Origin: Desulfobacterales bacterium
Lineage (GTDB): Bacteria; Desulfobacterota; Desulfobacteria; Desulfobacterales; JAUWMJ01
Length of the DNA: 7,614 nt
Assembly (NCBI GenBank): GCA_030613225.1
Contig: JAUWMJ010000133.1
Span: 1 to 7,614, forward strand
Direction: 5' to 3'
Translations under genes and position numbers: made by a program
The notes under the pieces: generated by a model
Database searches by the model: none
What the model was told of the DNA's origin: nothing
What the model saw: only the letters and a program-made list of their open reading frames with translations
Part shown: one piece after another, positions 5,906 through 7,614 of the stretch
Layout: every line of letters begins with the position of its first letter
How positions within the stretch are numbered: position 1 is the stretch's first letter

Positions 5906-6972
5906 AAAAATTGTTAGCTGTTTTATTTCTGTTCATTATTGCATTTTATTTTACAGGATGCACTTCTGTTCAGGAGTTTGTCGGGAAGATTTATACTAAG
6001 AGTTCGGATAATATACTCCCGAAAACGCCTGAAAGTGCAGAGGTTTTCCCGCCGTATTACTACCGTGAAAAAGCACTTGAATTCGAAAAAAAAGATGAAT
6101 TGCAAATGGCGCTTTTTCATATGAAGATTGCCGGCACATTAAGCCCTGAGAACAAGGAAATCTCGGAAAGAATAGCCGATTTAAAATCGACTATTGCATA
6201 TAAGTCAAATCAGCATTTCAAAAAAGGGGTGGTATTTTACAAGAAATGGAAGATAAAAGACGCTCGAAAGCAATTTCTTACATCATTAAGATATAACCCC
6301 AATCATAAAGGGGCATTAGGCTATCTGAAAAACAAGCTAACTCCAAAAGGATATACAAACTATAAAGTAAAAAAGAAAGATACTTTAAAGAGCATTTCAA
6401 GGCAAATTTATAAAGATCCTGGAAAGGATTTTCTGATTGCCTATTTTAATAACCTTAAAACCGATGCCAAGCTTGTACCAGAAACAACTCTTAAACTTCC
6501 CATTTTGAAATCAGAATTTACTAAGCCGTTATTCGATATTTCTGCAGAGCTGATAAAAGCAGAGAACTTGTTGGAGGAAAAAAAATATGAAGAAGTGCTG
6601 AGTGTTGCTGGAAAAATTCTGGCGCATGACAAATCGAATAAAGAGGCCGAAGATTTGATTAACACTACCTGCTGTCAAAACGGGAAGGGCTTGATCGTTC
6701 AAAAAAAGTATGCCCAGGCATTAAAAGTTCTTAACAAAGCAGATCCCGGACACGGCTGTATTAAAAAGGCTTTGTTCGATGTTAAAAAGATTATTAAAAA
6801 GCAGGCTGAAGTACACTACCTTCGAGGTGTCAAACATTTTCTGAATGAGGAACTGAAGGACGCCATAAAGGAATGGGAAAAGACTTTAGCTTTAGACCCT
6901 GAGTATAAAAAGGCAGAAAAATATATTCAAAACGCCAAAAACTTGTTAGAAAAATTGAAAAAGGTTAAATAG
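5902..6972 (+). CDS. TPR- and LysM-containing lipoprotein
   Basis: A 356-residue envelope lipoprotein with a signal sequence (1-19) and lipobox FTGC, Cys20. It is lysine-rich and mostly helical. TPR-like units lie near residues 53-86, 101-134, 216-249, perhaps 258-290, and 302-336; the last has the typical ALDP ending, near 329-332. Between the second and third sits a LysM-like module (151-200, KKKDTLKSISRQIY...KDFLIAYFN...LKLPIL) closely similar to the one in the upstream deacetylase. The protein probably acts as a scaffold, binding a glycan through LysM and protein partners through TPR. ATG 5902 overlaps the upstream stop by 4 bases (ATGA), with only a weak GGA at 5893-5895, so translation is probably coupled. 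The CCQNG stretch (257-261) holds an unusual Cys pair. No known gene name is recognised. Confidence 0.85.
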   Translation: MKKLLAVLFLFIIAFYFTGCTSVQEFVGKIYTKSSDNILPKTPESAEVFPPYYYREKALEFEKKDELQMALFHMKIAGTLSPENKEISERIADLKSTIAYKSNQHFKKGVVFYKKWKIKDARKQFLTSLRYNPNHKGALGYLKNKLTPKGYTNYKVKKKDTLKSISRQIYKDPGKDFLIAYFNNLKTDAKLVPETTLKLPILKSEFTKPLFDISAELIKAENLLEEKKYEEVLSVAGKILAHDKSNKEAEDLINTTCCQNGKGLIVQKKYAQALKVLNKADPGHGCIKKALFDVKKIIKKQAEVHYLRGVKHFLNEELKDAIKEWEKTLALDPEYKKAEKYIQNAKNLLEKLKKVK

Positions 6973-6985
6973 AAGGTAACTACTC

Positions 6986-7014
6986 GGGTTCACAGTTCAA
7001 GGGTTCATATTTCA
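6986..7014 (+). repeat. imperfect GTTCA short tandem repeat
   Basis: GGGTTCA, CAGTTCA and AGGGTTCA follow one another at 6986-7007 (GTTCA at 6988, 6995 and 7003), then a weaker TTTCA at 7010-7014. The period is 7 then 8 bases. It starts 14 bases after the stop of the TPR lipoprotein gene. No hairpin-plus-U-tract terminator is seen here, so how the operon ends is unclear. Confidence 0.5.
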
Positions 7015-7123
7015 TCCCTCTTCTTAAGACCCTGTGGCCGAAAAAACTGCATTGAAATATCCTTCACAAAACCTCGCATGATCCCATGATTTTTCAAGTC
7101 TGCTCAAAGACGGAAATACGAGC

Positions 7124-7158
7124 AATATTCACAATTTTTTTATGCAATTGAGAATATT
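7124..7158. repeat. inverted repeat (12 of 13 pairs) upstream of the truncated ATPase gene
   Basis: AATATTCACAATT (7124-7136) pairs with AATTGAGAATATT (7146-7158), with one A-A mismatch (7131/7151) and a 9-base, T-rich loop. It ends 14 bases before the candidate -35 at 7172. It could be an operator or, less likely, an AT-rich bidirectional terminator between the TPR gene and the ATPase gene; no clean U-tract follows directly. Confidence 0.5.
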
Positions 7159-7171
7159 TCGAGTATTTTTC

Positions 7172-7200
7172 TTGATTTCTTTAAAAAAGTGGTATAGAAT
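7172..7200 (+). promoter_or_regulatory. candidate sigma70 promoter of the ATPase gene
   Basis: TTGATT (7172-7177) and TAGAAT (7195-7200) are 17 bases apart, the ideal spacing. A second possible pair follows: TTACCG (7203-7208) and TATATT (7225-7230), 16 bases apart. Both -10 regions fall at the ends of the 13-bp direct repeats at 7184-7196 and 7216-7228. The gene start is GTG 7267. Confidence 0.45.
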
Positions 7201-7228
7201 AGTTACCGTTTATGGAAAAAGTGGTATA
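7184..7228 (+). repeat. 13-bp direct repeat spaced 32 bp in the promoter region
   Basis: AAAAAGTGGTATA occurs at 7184-7196 and again at 7216-7228, identical over 13 bases. The 32-base offset is about three helical turns, so a protein could bind both on the same DNA face. Each copy overlaps a candidate -10 element, which fits a repressor operator or a duplicated promoter. Confidence 0.7.
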
Positions 7229-7266
7229 TTAAAATCCCATATTATGAAAAATTTAGTAGGGACAAT

Positions 7267-7389
7267 GTGATCGAAAGAAATGTTTGGAATAAACTAAAAG
7301 CGTGGCAGACTAAAGACAACAGAAAGCCCCTTATTCTAAAAGGAGCCCGGCAAGTTGGCAAGACTTACATTTTAAAGGCTGCAAAGTAA
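7267..7389 (+). pseudogene. truncated AAA ATPase (DUF4143-associated type), N-terminus only
   Basis: From GTG 7267 a 40-residue reading frame encodes the start of an ATP-binding protein of the AAA_14/DUF4143 family: RKPLILKGARQVGKTYIL, where GARQVGKT is the Walker A loop. Intact members are roughly 400 residues. Here the frame stops at 7387-7389 and no continuation is visible before the window ends. AGGGA at 7258-7262 is a plausible ribosome site, though close to the start. The lost part coincides with the beginning of the transposase remnant on the other strand, so the break looks like an insertion followed by a deletion. The function of these ATPases is not well defined; they are often found in accessory DNA. 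Confidence 0.8.
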
Positions 7390-7567
7390 TGTAAGGTCAT
7401 CAGCGCCAAGCACAACATGCGGTTTGTGATTCCGGTATGAGCCGGAACAGCCGGTTGATAAAATTGTCTTGGTCGGCATTGTTCTCGAATATTTGCATTC
7501 TTTCAATGCCCCTGGCAATAATATGGTGGAGAGCTCCCGGTGCATCTATTCGTGATTTTCTTGGCGT
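7384..7567 (-). pseudogene. Y1 (REP-associated/IS200-like) transposase remnant, N-terminal part
   Basis: Read leftward from 7567, the sequence encodes PRKSRIDAPGALHHIIARG, then IE...IF...D..NFINRL...CCAW, the recognisable start of TnpA_REP-type Y1 HUH transposases. Three lesions are visible. The expected ATG at 7567-7565 reads ACG, so the frame only opens from an unlikely upstream TTG (7603). A one-base loss near 7405-7408 (TGGCGCTGATG instead of TGG-GCG-CTG-ATG) creates a stop at 7402-7400. After the shifted frame, M-T-L-H-Y still resembles the HUH motif of the family (MTNHYH), and similarity ends near 7386, where the ATPase fragment begins. The C-terminal half with the catalytic Tyr is missing. 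Intact relatives cut and join single-stranded DNA at REP hairpins. This one is dead. Confidence 0.82.
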
Positions 7568-7614
7568 GCAAACCGAATAGAATAACCAATTCACAATTAT
7601 CAAGTTAAATAGTT

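Overview
The window is AT-rich DNA, apparently chromosomal, from a Gram-negative bacterium. Two lipoproteins with lipobox signal peptides, a pyridoxal-type aspartate decarboxylase (PanP-like), LysM/TPR proteins and a degraded Y1 (REP-associated) transposase together suggest a Desulfobacterota/deltaproteobacterial genome, possibly Desulfobacterales. That placement rests on recalled family resemblance, not on a search. All intact genes lie on the + strand.

Layout. Positions 1-242 hold a possible promoter and a four-copy heptamer repeat (GAGCTNN). Positions 243-2611 carry a two-gene unit: a rhomboid intramembrane serine protease overlapping by ATGA with a group II PLP decarboxylase that resembles the non-orthologous aspartate 1-decarboxylase PanP. 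Positions 2612-3177 are a 566-base gap without a credible gene. It is repeat-rich: a 110-bp long palindrome, related GTGAACG motifs, a small hairpin, a consensus -10 and a 16-bp dyad just before the next gene. Positions 3178-6972 form a tight three-gene operon joined by 20-nt and 4-nt overlaps. It encodes a membrane class III nucleotide cyclase (N-terminal MshEN-like domain, extracytoplasmic Cache-like sensor, HAMP), then a LysM-like/polysaccharide-deacetylase lipoprotein, then a TPR/LysM lipoprotein. Positions 6973-7266 hold GTTCA repeats, an inverted repeat and a promoter region with a 13-bp direct repeat. From 7267 to about 7567, a truncated AAA ATPase of the DUF4143-associated type abuts a broken, oppositely oriented Y1 transposase.

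How the genes may work together. The two lipoproteins share a similar degenerate LysM module, so they probably bind the same envelope polymer. Co-translation with the cyclase suggests a signalling/envelope module: a cytoplasmic (perhaps c-di-GMP) input and a periplasmic input converge on cyclic nucleotide output, next to envelope proteins. The link between them is inferred from gene order only. Two details make the module unusual. The cyclase has His where the transition-state Arg is expected, and the deacetylase has Lys and Arg at two normally conserved His positions, so one or both enzymes may have lost or changed activity. The most striking non-coding signal is the 110-bp palindrome: seven of its nine stem mismatches become G-T/G-U wobbles on the minus strand and none do on the plus strand.
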